Shown here piece after piece: positions 12,250 to 23,252 of a stretch of DNA of 41,963 bases. The stretch is from Tieghemiomyces parasiticus (Eukaryota; Kickxellomycota; Dimargaritomycetes; Dimargaritales; Dimargaritaceae). The stretch's first letter is position 1; every line of letters begins with the position of its first letter. The position numbers and the translations under genes are program-made. The notes below the pieces were generated by a model. The model was given only the letters and a program-made list of their open reading frames with translations, searched no databases and was not told where the DNA came from. The stretch is taken from contig JANBPT010000356.1 in assembly GCA_027575765.1 (NCBI GenBank), forward strand, positions 1 to 41,963, given 5' to 3'.

Positions 12250-12322
12250 TAGCAGCGAGGAAAGTCACAATCCATATGATGAAGAGTAGCTAGGTGGAGC
12301 GGTATGAATAGTGATGTACTTT

Positions 12323-12328
12323 AATAAA
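12323..12328 (+). terminator. Polyadenylation signal of paralogue B
   Basis: AATAAA lies 74 bp after the frame's stop codon and 34 bp after the stop of the alternative acidic tail. Confidence 0.45.
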
Positions 12329-12374
12329 TTAAGCCTAGCAACCTGGGCTTAGGATGTGGGCCGTATTATGACAG

Positions 12375-12456
12375 AGTGTGTAGCCCGACAGGGGGGGGGC
12401 AATTAGAAGAAAGTTCGAGGGAGGGCTGCTAGCATGCAAGCCAAGTAGAATAAGGA
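12375..12456 (+). repeat. Diverged repeat in the 3' flank of paralogue B
   Basis: A 13-base perfect match (gtgtgtagcccga, from 12376) followed by partly matching G-rich, AGAAAG and CGAGGG blocks recurs at 23179-23252 on the same strand. That second copy abuts the broken end of copy C. The right-hand limit is approximate. Confidence 0.5.
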
Positions 12457-13559
12457 AACGGTAGTAATTAGACACTAAATGATTATACAATTATGGGCGA
12501 TTAGTCGTCTTTAAATAGGTGTGGTTCGAGTGATGACGCGAAACTGTTTGGTGTAGCTTGAGGCGCGTGGTTCGGGGACTTTCTCAATGAGATGGGTCCA
12601 ACATTGAGTCAAGTCGCTTCCAAAGTCGGTAGACCACTGCCTCAATATTTCCCAAAGGATGAGAATAATCCGTGATGGAAGTTTGAGTATTTTCTCAGGA
12701 AGACAGTGTCTGAAAGGAGGCGGCTTTCTTGGACAAGGAGACGTCCTGGGGTGCACCTCGGTTACATTATCGTACGTTACCATGATGCCGTTATTTAATA
12801 GGATCCAATTACCACGCTACTGCCTTCGTACATGCTCAACATGACAACGTGGATGGATTTCAGTGATACTTTCCTGCACCTCACCTGACAGCTACATGCT
12901 GTGCGAATAGTCGATCTGTGAGGCTGACTGAGTGTGAAGGGGAGCTCTGCATGGCAAGTATTTGGCCTCCACTCTACTACGCGTGACCGGCTAGTGTTGT
13001 GAGCCAGATAGTCAGGAATCTGGAACCAAGAGGAAGGGGTAGTCATCCTATGCTCCTATTAAAGGCCGTTTCACATAGCACCCCTTACAGTACGTCACCG
13101 CGCATCCTGCCTCGCAGTTACAAATCTGCCGTTAAGAGTGATGGCAGGGATGCAATATCTGCCTATCACCTAGCCCACGCCCCTCCATCTATCCAGGTGT
13201 ATGAGAGTCCGCTGCACTCAATCCGCCGGCCCGTCCATTCATTCTCGCCCTTCTAGTGTGACCAAGAGGCAGTGGGTAGGTCATTTTAGGGTTGCTTCAG
13301 GTCACGACTTTGACAGTGTAGTGTACCCCTCCCACAGGACGTAAAGAGATAGGGAGGGCCTTCTCACGAATACGGGTAGAAGACTGATAGGTTCTGTTGG
13401 AGAACGTGTGTGTAGTCTCGTGTCCACCAGAATTAACAATACTATTTTGAAGGTGTGCATCGCTATTATTGCCCTTTCAACCGCTGTCAGCCCTAGGCCG
13501 CAATCTATGACGAACCTTGGTTTCATATCGAACGAACTGCCTTCATTTACCCGTCGAGG
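12457..13559. other. Intergenic, no gene seen
   Basis: Spacer between paralogue B and the MINPP-like gene, both on the plus strand. Short frames on both strands lack recognisable domains. No tRNA or repeat structure was found by eye. Confidence 0.6.
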
Positions 13560-13566
13560 TATATAG
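13560..13566 (+). promoter_or_regulatory. Putative TATA box of the MINPP-like gene
   Basis: TATATAG lies 215 bp before the ATG at 13775, the same spacing as before paralogues A and B. The element is less perfect than those two. Confidence 0.4.
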
Positions 13567-13774
13567 GGTGACCTGTACCCTGCACCGCCTGGCAAGGCCA
13601 ATCCAATATAGCTTATTTTTGCCAGTAATCCAACGGACCCCGCAAGGTAGGGGCCATTCTTTTTATTTATTAATATTCCCTGACACCAACCTCGAGTTAA
13701 TGTGGTTAGTACCCTTTCATCGATATTTTCTGAGTAACCAACCCAATCAGCAGTCGTCACCTAAGTCCGCCCGA

Positions 13775-15445
13775 ATGCTCTTCGCCGCCGCCGCCGCCCC
13801 CTCCCGCCGCCAGTGCCTTCTGGCCGGCCTGAGTCTCTCCAGTGCGGTCTTTATCCTGTACCTCCTCTTGCGAAGCCCCGGCCTCACACCAGCTCTGCGC
13901 CCAGGACAGGTGGGCAGCCCTCCAGCGGTCGTTAGGGACCCTCATTCTTTCGCCCAGACCGGATGGCCGGACCCGCGATCCCTGCCATTCGGCACCAAAT
14001 CTCCCTACTCGCACGCCGAGCGGGAGGCCAGCCTGGTGGCCACATCCACGCTGAGTCGGGCGGCCGCCGAGTTCAAGTCGTGCCAACTTCGCCAGGTTCA
14101 GATGCTGGTCCGCCACGGTTCGCGCAATCCAAACCACGGGACCTTGCTTAAATACCGTGAGCTAATTGGGCGGCTCCGCGAACACTGGACAGCGACGCAG
14201 CCACCCGCGGGGGACTTTGCCTGGTTTGCCGACTACTTCCCCAGCACCCTTACGGGGCCCTCCTCTCTGACCACGATTGGACGGCGCGACCTATACCGGT
14301 TGGGCTGCCGGGCGTATCAACGGTATGCCGCCTTCTGGGACGACCTATACGCCCGCACCGAGACCGACGCTAACGGCTCTACCACTCCTGCTAACACCGA
14401 CCCCCACTGGCAGGTGACCGTATCCGATTTCAATCGTACCATCGAATCGGCCGACGTGTTCACCAGCACCACCTTTGATTTGATCCAGCGTCATGTCGGA
14501 ATCCGCCCAAACTTCGTTGGTGGCTACGGGTTTGGCGTCGTGCCGAGCAACCTGGATATCTTGCTCAACCCCCATAAATTGTGTCCGCGGTTCCTTAACG
14601 CCGCCAACGGCGATGCCGTCAGTGATTACGTCGACACCCAGCGCAGCCTCTGGACGGACCGGTTCTTGGGACCTGTCATGGCCCGTCTTGCTGCCCGAAT
14701 CAACTACCCGGCCATCACAGCTAAGGATTTGTTTTATCTCTACCAAATGTGTGGGTTCGATAACGCTAACCAGCCCTCCGGACGGTCGGCCTGCGCCCTC
14801 TTCGAGGGCCACGAGGATGATTTGCCCCTCATTGAGTTCTGGAAGGATCTGGGCGAGCAGGAAAAGTTCGGATACGGGCCCCGTGTTGGTGGCATCGTGG
14901 GGAAAATGGCTTGCTCACTGGTTACGCAGATCATCGACGGGATGCTGAACTGCCGCGACAAAGCAGACGGCCAGAACGCCGGTGCCAAGGCTTCAAGACC
15001 TATCGGCACTTCGGGCGCGACCGATGAGGCTGGCAACACCGCCCGGGCCGTCGGAGTCTGCCGCCAAGGTAGCTTTTGGTTCGGCCACTCCCCGACGATC
15101 TCCCTCGTATCTAATTTGCTACGGATTGATGAACGTGGGGCTCCGCTCGCTGGCAATGCAACGCTGAAGGAGGTCCTGGACCGTCCTTACAATTCGGGCC
15201 GCATCGCGCCCTTCGCGGCCAACATCGCCTTCGAACTGTACGCCTGCGAGCCGGCCCGCAGGGTCCCCACTTCACCCGGGTCTCGCTACCAGTTCCGAGT
15301 TTTACGGAACGAGCTGCCTGTCCTCCCCCAGCACGACGGCTGCAACCCTGACACGGGTCTGTGCGATTTGGACCTGTTCATCCGGTCCGTTGGTGACCTG
15401 TTTGGCTGCTCCCTTCCTCAGGTGTGTAAAGATACTGCCAACTAG
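13775..15445 (+). CDS. MINPP-like histidine-acid phosphatase, membrane-anchored
   Basis: This belongs to the histidine phosphatase branch 2 / MINPP family, enzymes that remove phosphates from inositol polyphosphates in the secretory pathway. It is a single exon of 556 codons. The start at 13775 is chosen because it precedes an Ala-rich stretch and one hydrophobic segment (about residues 19-37), giving a signal anchor; the frame is open further upstream without conservation. The nucleophile motif appears as VRHGSRNP (about 108-115), preceded by LRQVQML. Later conserved MINPP blocks are DFNRTIES, an EFWKDL...GYGPRVGG region, the FGH motif region and NSGRIAPFAANIAFELYAC near the end. The expected HAE proton-donor motif reads HSP here, so the catalytic Glu is replaced and activity is in doubt. 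Several Cys in the C half suit a lumenal or extracellular protein. Confidence 0.85.
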   Translation: MLFAAAAAPSRRQCLLAGLSLSSAVFILYLLLRSPGLTPALRPGQVGSPPAVVRDPHSFAQTGWPDPRSLPFGTKSPYSHAEREASLVATSTLSRAAAEFKSCQLRQVQMLVRHGSRNPNHGTLLKYRELIGRLREHWTATQPPAGDFAWFADYFPSTLTGPSSLTTIGRRDLYRLGCRAYQRYAAFWDDLYARTETDANGSTTPANTDPHWQVTVSDFNRTIESADVFTSTTFDLIQRHVGIRPNFVGGYGFGVVPSNLDILLNPHKLCPRFLNAANGDAVSDYVDTQRSLWTDRFLGPVMARLAARINYPAITAKDLFYLYQMCGFDNANQPSGRSACALFEGHEDDLPLIEFWKDLGEQEKFGYGPRVGGIVGKMACSLVTQIIDGMLNCRDKADGQNAGAKASRPIGTSGATDEAGNTARAVGVCRQGSFWFGHSPTISLVSNLLRIDERGAPLAGNATLKEVLDRPYNSGRIAPFAANIAFELYACEPARRVPTSPGSRYQFRVLRNELPVLPQHDGCNPDTGLCDLDLFIRSVGDLFGCSLPQVCKDTAN

Positions 15446-15845
15446 CCTCTGACGTGCCTGATGGTAGGTCGCTTCGCTGTTTTTTTTTCTTCAGGTATAA
15501 ATATCGCCTATGAATAGGCTACCTTGTATTATTTCAGCTCATTTTAGGCATGTATCTATATATGATATGTTGTGGGCGCCACGATGTAGCCTACAGGCAT
15601 GTGGCTGGGCCACAGAGCACGAAACACTCGACGAATCTATGGAATATTGCCCACTAAATTGTCTCGGATAAAATTTTCGATCGGTAAAGACCGCCCGTCC
15701 CGCTTGTATAGCGTTTACTAGCAGCTAGCTCGTAGGATCAATTTCGCTCCAATTTAGTCATAGCCTGAATTAGCCTGACGAAGGTCCATACCCTGGATGG
15801 CTACTAGAGCTGCAAGGTAGGTGAGGCTTTTACGATTTGGGACAC
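15446..15845. other. Convergent intergenic region
   Basis: This lies between the converging MINPP-like gene (plus) and MRPL1 (minus), so it should hold both 3' ends. A poly-T run at about 15480 and A/T-rich sequence follow the MINPP-like stop codon. No gene is seen. Confidence 0.6.
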
Positions 15846-17003
15846 TTATATTCCCCGGATGGGTAGCCCAGGGCCCTGCCTCACTGTGAGGGTCATGTCA
15901 CTAATTAGACCTGTTGGCCATTAGTAGACGGAGGTGGGGATAAATGATAAAAGTCAGCAGTAGAGCACACGGTTAGCAAAAAAAAAGGTATCCATTGGAC
16001 TAGATTTTGCACAGGGGGCTGTTGTGGATCATATTCTGCCACTGACACACTGTCCCTACCTTTTTTGGGCGCGTGGGCGCGCACCTCGTTGAGCAAAGTG
16101 CTTATATTTTCCCGGATTTGATCGATGGTGAACCCCGCCTTTCCGATCACGCAGTGGACCATATAATTCTGGTCCATCCGGTAGTCCAGGGCGGACCGGG
16201 ACAACTGCATGGCGGCGACCAGATCGTCGGTGGCGGTACCCTTGTTACGGGTGGGCATGAGACCCTTGGGACCGAGGAACCGGGCAATCTTGGCCACGGT
16301 GGGCAGCATCTCGAGGGTAGATAGGACCTTGTCGAACTTGAGCTTCTCCTCAATGATCTGCGGGAGTAGTTCGGCACCACCTACAATAGCCGCCCCGGCC
16401 TCGATGGCCACGTTGGCATGCTCACCCTCGGCAAAGACCAGAATTCGTGGGTCCTTGGTTACCGAGTTGGGCAGGACACAGGTACCCCGCACGGGAGCCG
16501 TGCGTCGGTCTTTGCGGCATTTGATCGATAGAGTCATCGTGTAATTCGGGCGACCGGCCGCATAGGCCTAAGGAGGGGGGGAGGTGATCAATAGGTAGTT
16601 TTTTTTTGTAGACAGCGGAAAAAAAGTGAAGTTAGCGTGGGGTCACAGTAGGTGCGGCATGCTGTACCGCATTGGCGCGGTCCAACCGGTTATTCGGCGT
16701 CGCCGGTCGCCGAAGCAGAGTGGTATAGGACTGGAGATCATGCGAACGCCGGAGACCGAACTGAGTGGTCGACGGGCAAACCTCTCCTTTTTGAAGTCAC
16801 TCATAAGCAGCCATTGTTTTTACCTGGATGATCGGCATGGCTTGCTCCAAGGTGATCGCCGAACTAATTTCGCTCTTGGACGTGGTTCGGTTTCGATTGA
16901 CTAGGCGGTACGCGCGGTTGGGGACGTAGCTCACGGGGGTCGGAGTGATCCCCGGCCAGCGAACAGCGGGCAGGGCCCGGAGGAGGCGGAATGGGGAGCT
17001 CAT
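15846..17003 (-). CDS. Mitochondrial large-subunit ribosomal protein uL1m
   Basis: uL1m forms the L1 stalk of the mitochondrial ribosome at the E site. Three exons fit (complement): 16824-17003, 16060-16567 and 15846-15910. They have donors CAG|GTAAAA and AAG|GTAGGG and acceptors TTAG|GCC and ACAG|GTC, in phases 0 and 1, giving 250 residues. Exon 1 encodes an Arg-rich, acid-poor N terminus (SPFRLLRALPAVRW) suited to a mitochondrial presequence, then TLEQAMPIIQ. Exon 2 carries the L1 core: RGTCVLPN, the ILVFAEGEHANVAIEAGA block, GPKGLMPTRNKGT and the GKAGFTIDQIRENI segment. The short last exon supplies the typical C-terminal strand ending QGPGLPIRGI, which supports this third splice over read-through to 15905. 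The gene runs in the same direction as the HDAC upstream of it. Confidence 0.9.
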
Positions 17004-17547
17004 GATCTAAAAGGATGTGAATAGTAATAAAAGGGGTACTAGTTCAGCAACGGAAAAAAACGTAGGTCACTTGAACGAAGGGGGGGGGAATGGAACTAAT
17101 CAAACGACGAGTAGGCCACCGCGCACCTGGAGGTAAGAGCGCCGATCAAGTGGGTGGTCGAATGTGAGTAGCGAGCTGCGGGGACACGAGATCGTGGGGT
17201 CCCCAATAGATCGCGAATCCCGTACAGTGGGCAGTCCTCATTGCCGGCTCAGCCGCCTTCAGGCGCACGGGAAAGGGTACTAGCGGATACCTCAGACCTA
17301 CTTCTTAGCAGCAAACGGTAATTAAGTTTCCACGGCCCACCTCTATTATTTAGTCGACAATATCTACAATTAAACCGTACAGTTTATTACCAGCGACAGG
17401 AAGGGAAATAAGGTGGATAGGGGATATATAACTAGTGAGGGATCGAAAGGTAGAGAGGAGAGAGGGGGTTGAAACGAACGCAGGTCTGATGGCGCTTGTT
17501 CGTAACTAGAATACCCGACCGACTCCAGGCTATTGCGTTCACCTTTC
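17004..17547. other. Intergenic: HDAC 3' end and MRPL1 promoter
   Basis: 544 bp between two minus-strand genes. It contains homopolymer A and G runs and a short TATATA element near 17424. No open frame of interest is visible. Confidence 0.55.
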
Positions 17548-19080
17548 TCACTCGTCGACTTCCATCGCGGATGTGGCGGGTGCGTCGGTGGCGGCGGGAC
17601 TTGGGGCCTTCTCCACGTTACTGACCTCCCTTTCCGCTTCCTTCAGCGTCCCACCATCCTGTTCGGCTACTTCGCCGTCGGATGGACCTTGCTCCACTTT
17701 GATTTCGCTCACCGCTACCGCTCCGCTGTCGCCTTTGCTGTACTCCTGCTCGACAGGCCGGCCGTTCCAGATAGGTACGTGGCGCTGGCCGGTCGGGTCG
17801 CGCTGGTCATCGGCATCGTCGTAGTATTCATTCTCAGGCACCACGCGGGCATCAAGGTGATCCTGGTTGAGCCGCTCGTCCGGGTCGTGGTCCTCATCAA
17901 GGTCAACCTCGGGACGCGGGGGGTCGGCCGGGACTGGCTGCATTTGGACACTGGGGGCGAACCGCGTGCGTTCCAGGTGTTCCAGCACCTGCCATTTGAT
18001 CTTGTCGAGGTACTCGGGGTCGTTGTCGTTGGGGAGGGTGGGAATTGAGGGCACGTCCAGGACGTATTCGGGTCCAAAGTACTCGAGGAAGTCGTTGGGT
18101 GGCAGTTCCGGCCCCAAGAGCTTACCCACCGCCACCCCTGTCTCGTAGGTCCAGGCCCGTGATACGTTGCGGATGGAGTAGCCGCCGCCCCCGAGAATCA
18201 GGGTCGGCAGGTTGAACTTCTTGACAAACTCGACGCAGCGTGCATGGCCCTTCATGGACAGATTGAGTACGCCCAGTTTGTCACCAGCCAGCGAGTCGGC
18301 GCCACACTGGAGAACCACCGCGGCGGGCCGGTACCAGTCCATGACGTGCTGGATCACGGGCTCAAACACGCGCTGGTAGGCGTCATCGTCGATGCCGCTG
18401 CGCAGTGGGAAGTTGACCGCGTAGTACTTGCCTTTGGCCGCCCCAACATCGCGTAGCTCCCCAGTGCCAGGGAAGAACTCCCCGTACTTGTGGAAACTGA
18501 CCGTCATGACACGATCGGTGGTGTAGAAGGCCTCCTCGACACCGTCACCGTGGTGACAGTCGATATCAATGTAAATTACGCGGCTAAATGTCCGAAGCAA
18601 TTCCAGGATGGCCAGCACAATGTCGTTCACGTAGCAGAAGCCCGACGCCTCGCTCTTTTTGGCGTGGTGCAGCCCGCCGGCCCAATTGATGGCGATATCA
18701 GACAGGCCGCGGTTGAGCCGACCGGCGCCCTCCATGGACCCGCCGGCCGACAGTGCGCAGTATTCAAACAGGCCATCAAAGACCGGACAGTCATCACCAA
18801 CGTTAAACTTGGCTTGCTCGCGGGCGTGGTGGGCTAGGGTCTCTGGGGTGACGCGGTGCAGAAAGTCAATGTACTCGTCGGTGTGGAACTGGGTCATCTC
18901 AATCTTGTTGGCCGGGGTCGCCCGGAAGATGCTCATATCCTTGTACAGGCCGTAGTTCATGACCAAATTGTGTGTCATGCGGATGCGATGCGGCTTCATG
19001 GGGTGGCCTGCTCCGTAGTGATAGTTGCCCACGTCTGGGTCGTAGAAGTAGGCCACGCGCCGCTTACCCTCGGATCCCAT
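17548..19080 (-). CDS. Class I histone deacetylase, RPD3/HDAC1 type
   Basis: A Zn-dependent lysine deacetylase, the catalytic subunit of nuclear Sin3/NuRD-like corepressor complexes. It is a single exon of 510 codons from the ATG at 19080. An ATG 13 codons upstream is in frame, but the family begins near [13 protein letters not shown]. Catalytic residues are intact: the HisHis pair at 138-139 ([16 protein letters not shown]), Asp174 and His176 ([17 protein letters not shown]), Asp262 ([10 protein letters not shown]) and Tyr301 after GGGG. The [10 protein letters not shown] and EYFGPEY blocks are also present. Oddities are Cys at the position usually Val/Ile in DID-x-HHGDG, and PLRSGID for the usual PLRDGID. 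After about residue 380 comes an acidic, disordered tail ending MEVDE. It shares a 765-bp upstream region with the divergent AAA+ gene. Confidence 0.95.
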   Translation of the reverse strand: MGSEGKRRVAYFYDPDVGNYHYGAGHPMKPHRIRMTHNLVMNYGLYKDMSIFRATPANKIEMTQFHTDEYIDFLHRVTPETLAHHAREQAKFNVGDDCPVFDGLFEYCALSAGGSMEGAGRLNRGLSDIAINWAGGLHHAKKSEASGFCYVNDIVLAILELLRTFSRVIYIDIDCHHGDGVEEAFYTTDRVMTVSFHKYGEFFPGTGELRDVGAAKGKYYAVNFPLRSGIDDDAYQRVFEPVIQHVMDWYRPAAVVLQCGADSLAGDKLGVLNLSMKGHARCVEFVKKFNLPTLILGGGGYSIRNVSRAWTYETGVAVGKLLGPELPPNDFLEYFGPEYVLDVPSIPTLPNDNDPEYLDKIKWQVLEHLERTRFAPSVQMQPVPADPPRPEVDLDEDHDPDERLNQDHLDARVVPENEYYDDADDQRDPTGQRHVPIWNGRPVEQEYSKGDSGAVAVSEIKVEQGPSDGEVAEQDGGTLKEAEREVSNVEKAPSPAATDAPATSAMEVDE

Positions 19081-19845
19081 GGTGGCGTATGGGAAAGCGG
19101 AGGGGGGGATTCTCAACAAGCAGAATTGGCCAGAGGCGGAGGTGTGGGGAGGGCGTCGCGGACGAAAGAGATCAGGATTAGGGTGGATACTGAGGTGAGC
19201 GGGCGGAATGGAATAGCAGAGTGATGTACCGGAATGGAAACCACATCACCAGAAGTCCAGAAGCAGCAGCAAAGAAAGGGTACCGTAGAGCGGAGTGAGG
19301 CCCCAAGCGACGTGGCAGCCGGTCACCGCGTAGGAGGCGTAGTCACCGGTGCAAATACTTCATTGCGAGGCCTCCGCGCGTTATCTAACCCCGTGCGCCA
19401 CGCGCTGCCAATGGGGGTATCCGCCAACGAAACCCACTAGCCCCTGCTTTGGTTGCACACCTGTCGTGGCTATGATTTCCAGGAAACTTACTCTGACAAG
19501 GGGCAATAGACCTTACACACTGCATCAGCCGTGGCCAGCGCGAAGCCGCGTCCATGGGTATGATAATTATCCTTGTCGGCCGAATGTATCTGGCTGTGGC
19601 GCTCATTTTGACCTGGGCCAGCGGGCTGGACTTGCTAGGAGGCGCTAGCAAAAGTTGTCTTGCCAGCCGGGAGTGGGGCAACCTGTGTGCCTCAGACCCC
19701 CATAGGTCATGCACCACCTGATTGCTGCTAGTGGTCAGATGGCCACCAATCTCGGGGTGTAACCAACCGATTGGACTGATTAAACCCTTCCCCTCCGCCT
19801 CATTCTGCACCTCTCTAAACAAGGCCCAGTCTCCTCGACTCTCGC
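19081..19845. promoter_or_regulatory. Shared divergent upstream region (HDAC / AAA+ ATPase)
   Basis: 765 bp between oppositely oriented start codons, so promoters for both genes must lie here. No TATA box is evident near either start, consistent with housekeeping-type promoters. No other gene is seen. Confidence 0.5.
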
Positions 19846-22724
19846 ATGGCCATGGCGACCGACACTGCGATCAGCAGGATACTTCTCAAACCAAATGTAC
19901 GCACGCCAGGGTCGGACAAATCGCCAATCGCTCCACCCCAGGCAGCCCTTGTAACCCCTCAAACTCTCCGTCGACTGGGCGCTCTTCCCGGCGACACGCA
20001 GTGGTTGGTCCAGATCGTTCCCGCCCAGTCTCCGCCGCCGAGCCGGCCCCGCAACCTAGTGACGGAACTGTGGCCCTTGGGCCCGGGTCTCTCGTCCGCC
20101 CCAGCGGTACAGGCTAGCCCGAAACCTCGTTTCACACATACCCTATGCGACGATGCTGGTGCCACAACAGATGCCGATACCATCCTCCTGACGGTAGATC
20201 AGGTTGAGTACCTGTGGCCGTGCAAGACTGATAGACCTACAGCCTCCAGCTCGCTACCGTCTGTGTACGTGAGCCTTACACCCCGCCTATCCATCCCACG
20301 TTGTCGTACCGTTACCCTACGGGCCACTGTCCGTGACCAGCGTCTCAGTGGTCTTCCAGAGCACCGGCCAACCTGGTTGCATAGCTGTCTGATTGCCCCA
20401 GGCTATACCATCAGTACCCGAGTGTCCCGAACAACCACGTTACGGTTTGAAATCACGCATGTCGCGGCTGCGTCCGGGACGCCCAGCGACCTTCCGCTTC
20501 CTTGGTTCCGTATCGATCGCGCCACGGCTGTCCACATGGAGGTCCGGCCAGAGTCTACCCCGCCGGTCCCCAATGGACCGGCTAAGGCCCTTTTTCGGAG
20601 CCAAACGAATGGCCTGTCAGACCCGAAACCTAACGACACACTGGACCACAGTCAGGAACGGATGCGTCTGGCGCTGCTTCTGGAGGGTCTAGGCTCAGGG
20701 GCAAGCCACCTTTACCACCTTTGGAGGGCCGCTCAGCGGGCACACCGAGACCCGGGCGAGGTCAACATGACCGCACCCACCGCCGTCCTATTGACCGGCC
20801 CATCCGGCGCGGGAAAATCCCTCCTCCTCCACGAATTGGCCCGACTAAAGACTGCAGCGCGGTGGGCCGACTGTACTCTCTACCCGCTAGACCTGGGCCA
20901 GCTGGTACAATCCAACCCGGGCAACCTGGGGGATACGCTCCGGTCGGTCCTGCGCGGGACTCGCCAGTCCCGGGCTGACGGTGGACAGACCATCGTCGTG
21001 TTGGAAAATATTCACCTCTTCTTTCCGACCCATGGGTCCGATCCGGATCTGCTGCTCCTCACACGCCGCGAACTCCAACGCCTCCGACCACAGGATAAAA
21101 CTCTCCCGTCCGAAAGTGAGGAAACACCGCGCGACCCTCCCGCAGCCCGGGGGTTCGTGGTGGCGACCGCTCCTGCCCCCCACCGGGTTGCATCCGACCT
21201 TCGCGTGGCGTTTACGGACCACGTGACGCTAACCACCCCGACCCGTGACGAACGGCGGGCCCTCATCCGCTACGCCTTCGGCCTGTACCACGACAAGCTT
21301 TCCGAGGCCTACTGCCGACCAGTAGAGTACTTGGTGGACTTGTCCCCGGGCTACCTTGCTGCCGACATTTTCCATTTGTGCCGCAACGTTCTGGATGCTG
21401 TACCCAATAAGGGTACTTCGGACGCAGGCAGTTATATCTCCGAGCGTCTGCCCGAGGTTACCGAGACCCTTGTACGCGCCACCGTGCGAGGGATCCGCCC
21501 ATCTCTCCTCAGCGCCAGCCTGGTCGCTGGGGGTTCAGCCGCTACAACGCCCAGCGTCCAGGCCCTAGGCTCCGCGGCCGCTGACTCTCGCGTCCACTGG
21601 GCCGATGTGGGCGGCCTGGCCAAAGTCAAACGCATCCTGGAGGAAACGATCCTTTGGCTGGGTCGTCAGGACGCCGCCTACCGTCGGTTGGGTATTTCTC
21701 CGCGCAAGGGTGTTTTGCTGCACGGTCCGCCCGGCACCGGTAAGACCCTACTGGCCAAGGCTGTGGCCACCGAATCCCGCGCGAATTTTCTGCCCGTCAG
21801 CATTTCAGCCCTCATCAAGGGAGAGGTAAGTGAAACAGTTGGCTGCCTTCTTGCATTGTGCTGACAGTCTAGGCGATCTGGACTGACAATTACCGCCCAT
21901 TCACATTTTTCTGCTCTTTGTACCCCCACCCCCTTATTCTTGCAACGTGCTAGGTGGGTGAGTCCGAAAAAGCCGTGGCGAATTTCTTCCGCCTCGCACG
22001 GCAGACCAGTCCCTGCGTGCTCTTCATCGACGAACTCGAGGTCCTCTTCGGTAGCAAAGACACCAGCGGCCTACTCGGCAAAAACCTCATCTCACAATTC
22101 CTTCTCGAAATGGACCGGCTGAACGCCGAAGACCGTCGCGTCGTCATTTTAGCAGCCACCAACCTGCCCCAAGCTATTGATCCGAGTATCCTACGCCCTG
22201 GTCGACTGGATATCCAGGTTTATGTACCCCCACCCACGGCGGTCGACCGATTGGCTATCCTCCAGCTCCAGGCCCGGCAGTTGCGGCTAGCCACGGACGT
22301 CAATCTAGCTGCGCTGGCAGCGGACGGGGCCACGCAGGGTCTGACGGGCGCGGATCTGCAGGGGGTGCTCAACGCCGCGGGTCTGCTCGCATTGCAGCGG
22401 GCATGGTCAGAATCCGAGTTGTCCGAGGGTGATTTACAGGTAAGTCTACTTCTATCGCCTCGTTGTTTGGGGATGGTACGGGCCCACTGAGGATGTCGAA
22501 TGCGGGTAGACGCCTAGAGGCAAAGGCCAACGTTAGCGTATGGCCATCTGTATCGGAACTGAACCGATTGCAGCTCCCATGATGCTTATATTGCCTAGTT
22601 TAACCCCACCTCCGTCACATGTACCACTTTTCGACCGCAGGAAATTGTCGAGGCTGCAGCCATCACTCAGTGCGATCTAGAGGCGGCGGTAGTGAATTTC
22701 CGGCACCGCGTTCGCGCCGACTAG
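19846..22724 (+). CDS. Two-ring (type II) AAA+ ATPase, AFG2/SPATA5- or peroxin-like
   Basis: Exons 19846-21825, 21954-22439 and 22641-22724, all joined in phase 0 (donors GAG|GTAAGT and CAG|GTAAGT; acceptors CTAG and GCAG), give 849 residues. An N-terminal region (LRRLGALPGD near 45-55) resembles the N domains of CDC48-type proteins. The first AAA ring has Walker A GPSGAGKS (318-325), but its Walker B ends in Glu-Asn (387-388) rather than Asp-Glu, so it is probably non-hydrolytic. The second ring is strong: WADVGGL, Walker A GPPGTGKT (627-634), Walker B CVLFIDE with Asp686/Glu687, then AATNLPQAID and LRPGRLD. The first splice falls at KGE|VGESEK, where the pore-loop aromatic is usually found; here the residue is Glu. 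Such machines unfold or extract proteins, in ribosome maturation (AFG2), peroxisome import (PEX1/6) or CDC48-type work. I cannot decide between these subfamilies from sequence alone. Confidence 0.85.
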
Positions 22725-23178
22725 TGAAGCAAGCGGCGTTGATAGTGGCCCGGACCAACATAGTTTGGTCTAACACAAGCGAGATCGGCTCCCCAATGGC
22801 GTTGACTTTACTTGCCCGAAATCCTGGTTGTAACGCAGCGGCCAGTCTTTACTGGCATCAATAAGCTTTGGGACAGGCGTCCATCTGGAGCGACGCATAC
22901 GGATGCGCTCCGAATACCGGTATATTAGCCCGCCGATTGAAGGTACTGTAACAAGTGCTGATTATTTGTAATTGTTGCGGTAAATAGAATCTACGGGATT
23001 GACACCAATATATTCGAACAGGTGAGCTGAGGAGTAGCAGTTACTCCGTGTGTAACCAAAGCCACTGCACGATGTGTGCACAGCGTTGTGCTCCCAGTTG
23101 ATGCCAGGAGACCGTGGTGGACAAGCCAGCAATATGGCTTTAGTCGTGCAGAACCCTGGGTCTTGCCATTGTGAAGGG
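22725..23178. other. Intergenic, no gene seen
   Basis: Spacer between the AAA+ gene and the broken end of copy C. A helical second exon like those of paralogues A and B would be expected here on the minus strand if copy C were intact. I found no MWAAVLHN- or TWAMVAARLGY-like segment in any frame. Confidence 0.55.
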
Positions 23179-23252
23179 GTGTGTAGCCCGAGGGGAGGAG
23201 AAACTAGAGAAAGACCGAGGGCAAGTTGTAGGCGAGAAGGCCAAAAATAAAC
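23179..23252 (+). repeat. Second copy of the paralogue B 3'-flank repeat
   Basis: Begins with the same 13 bases as the element at 12376 and follows it loosely to the breakpoint of copy C. It is in plus orientation, that is inverted relative to the gene fragment it adjoins. The truncated frame of copy C ends inside it. Confidence 0.45.

Noticed and set aside
15905..16059. Read-through 3' end of MRPL1 in the open frame to 15905
   Set aside because: The sequence after KKG has no L1 similarity, whereas splicing from 16060 to 15910 restores the conserved GPG-containing C-terminal strand.
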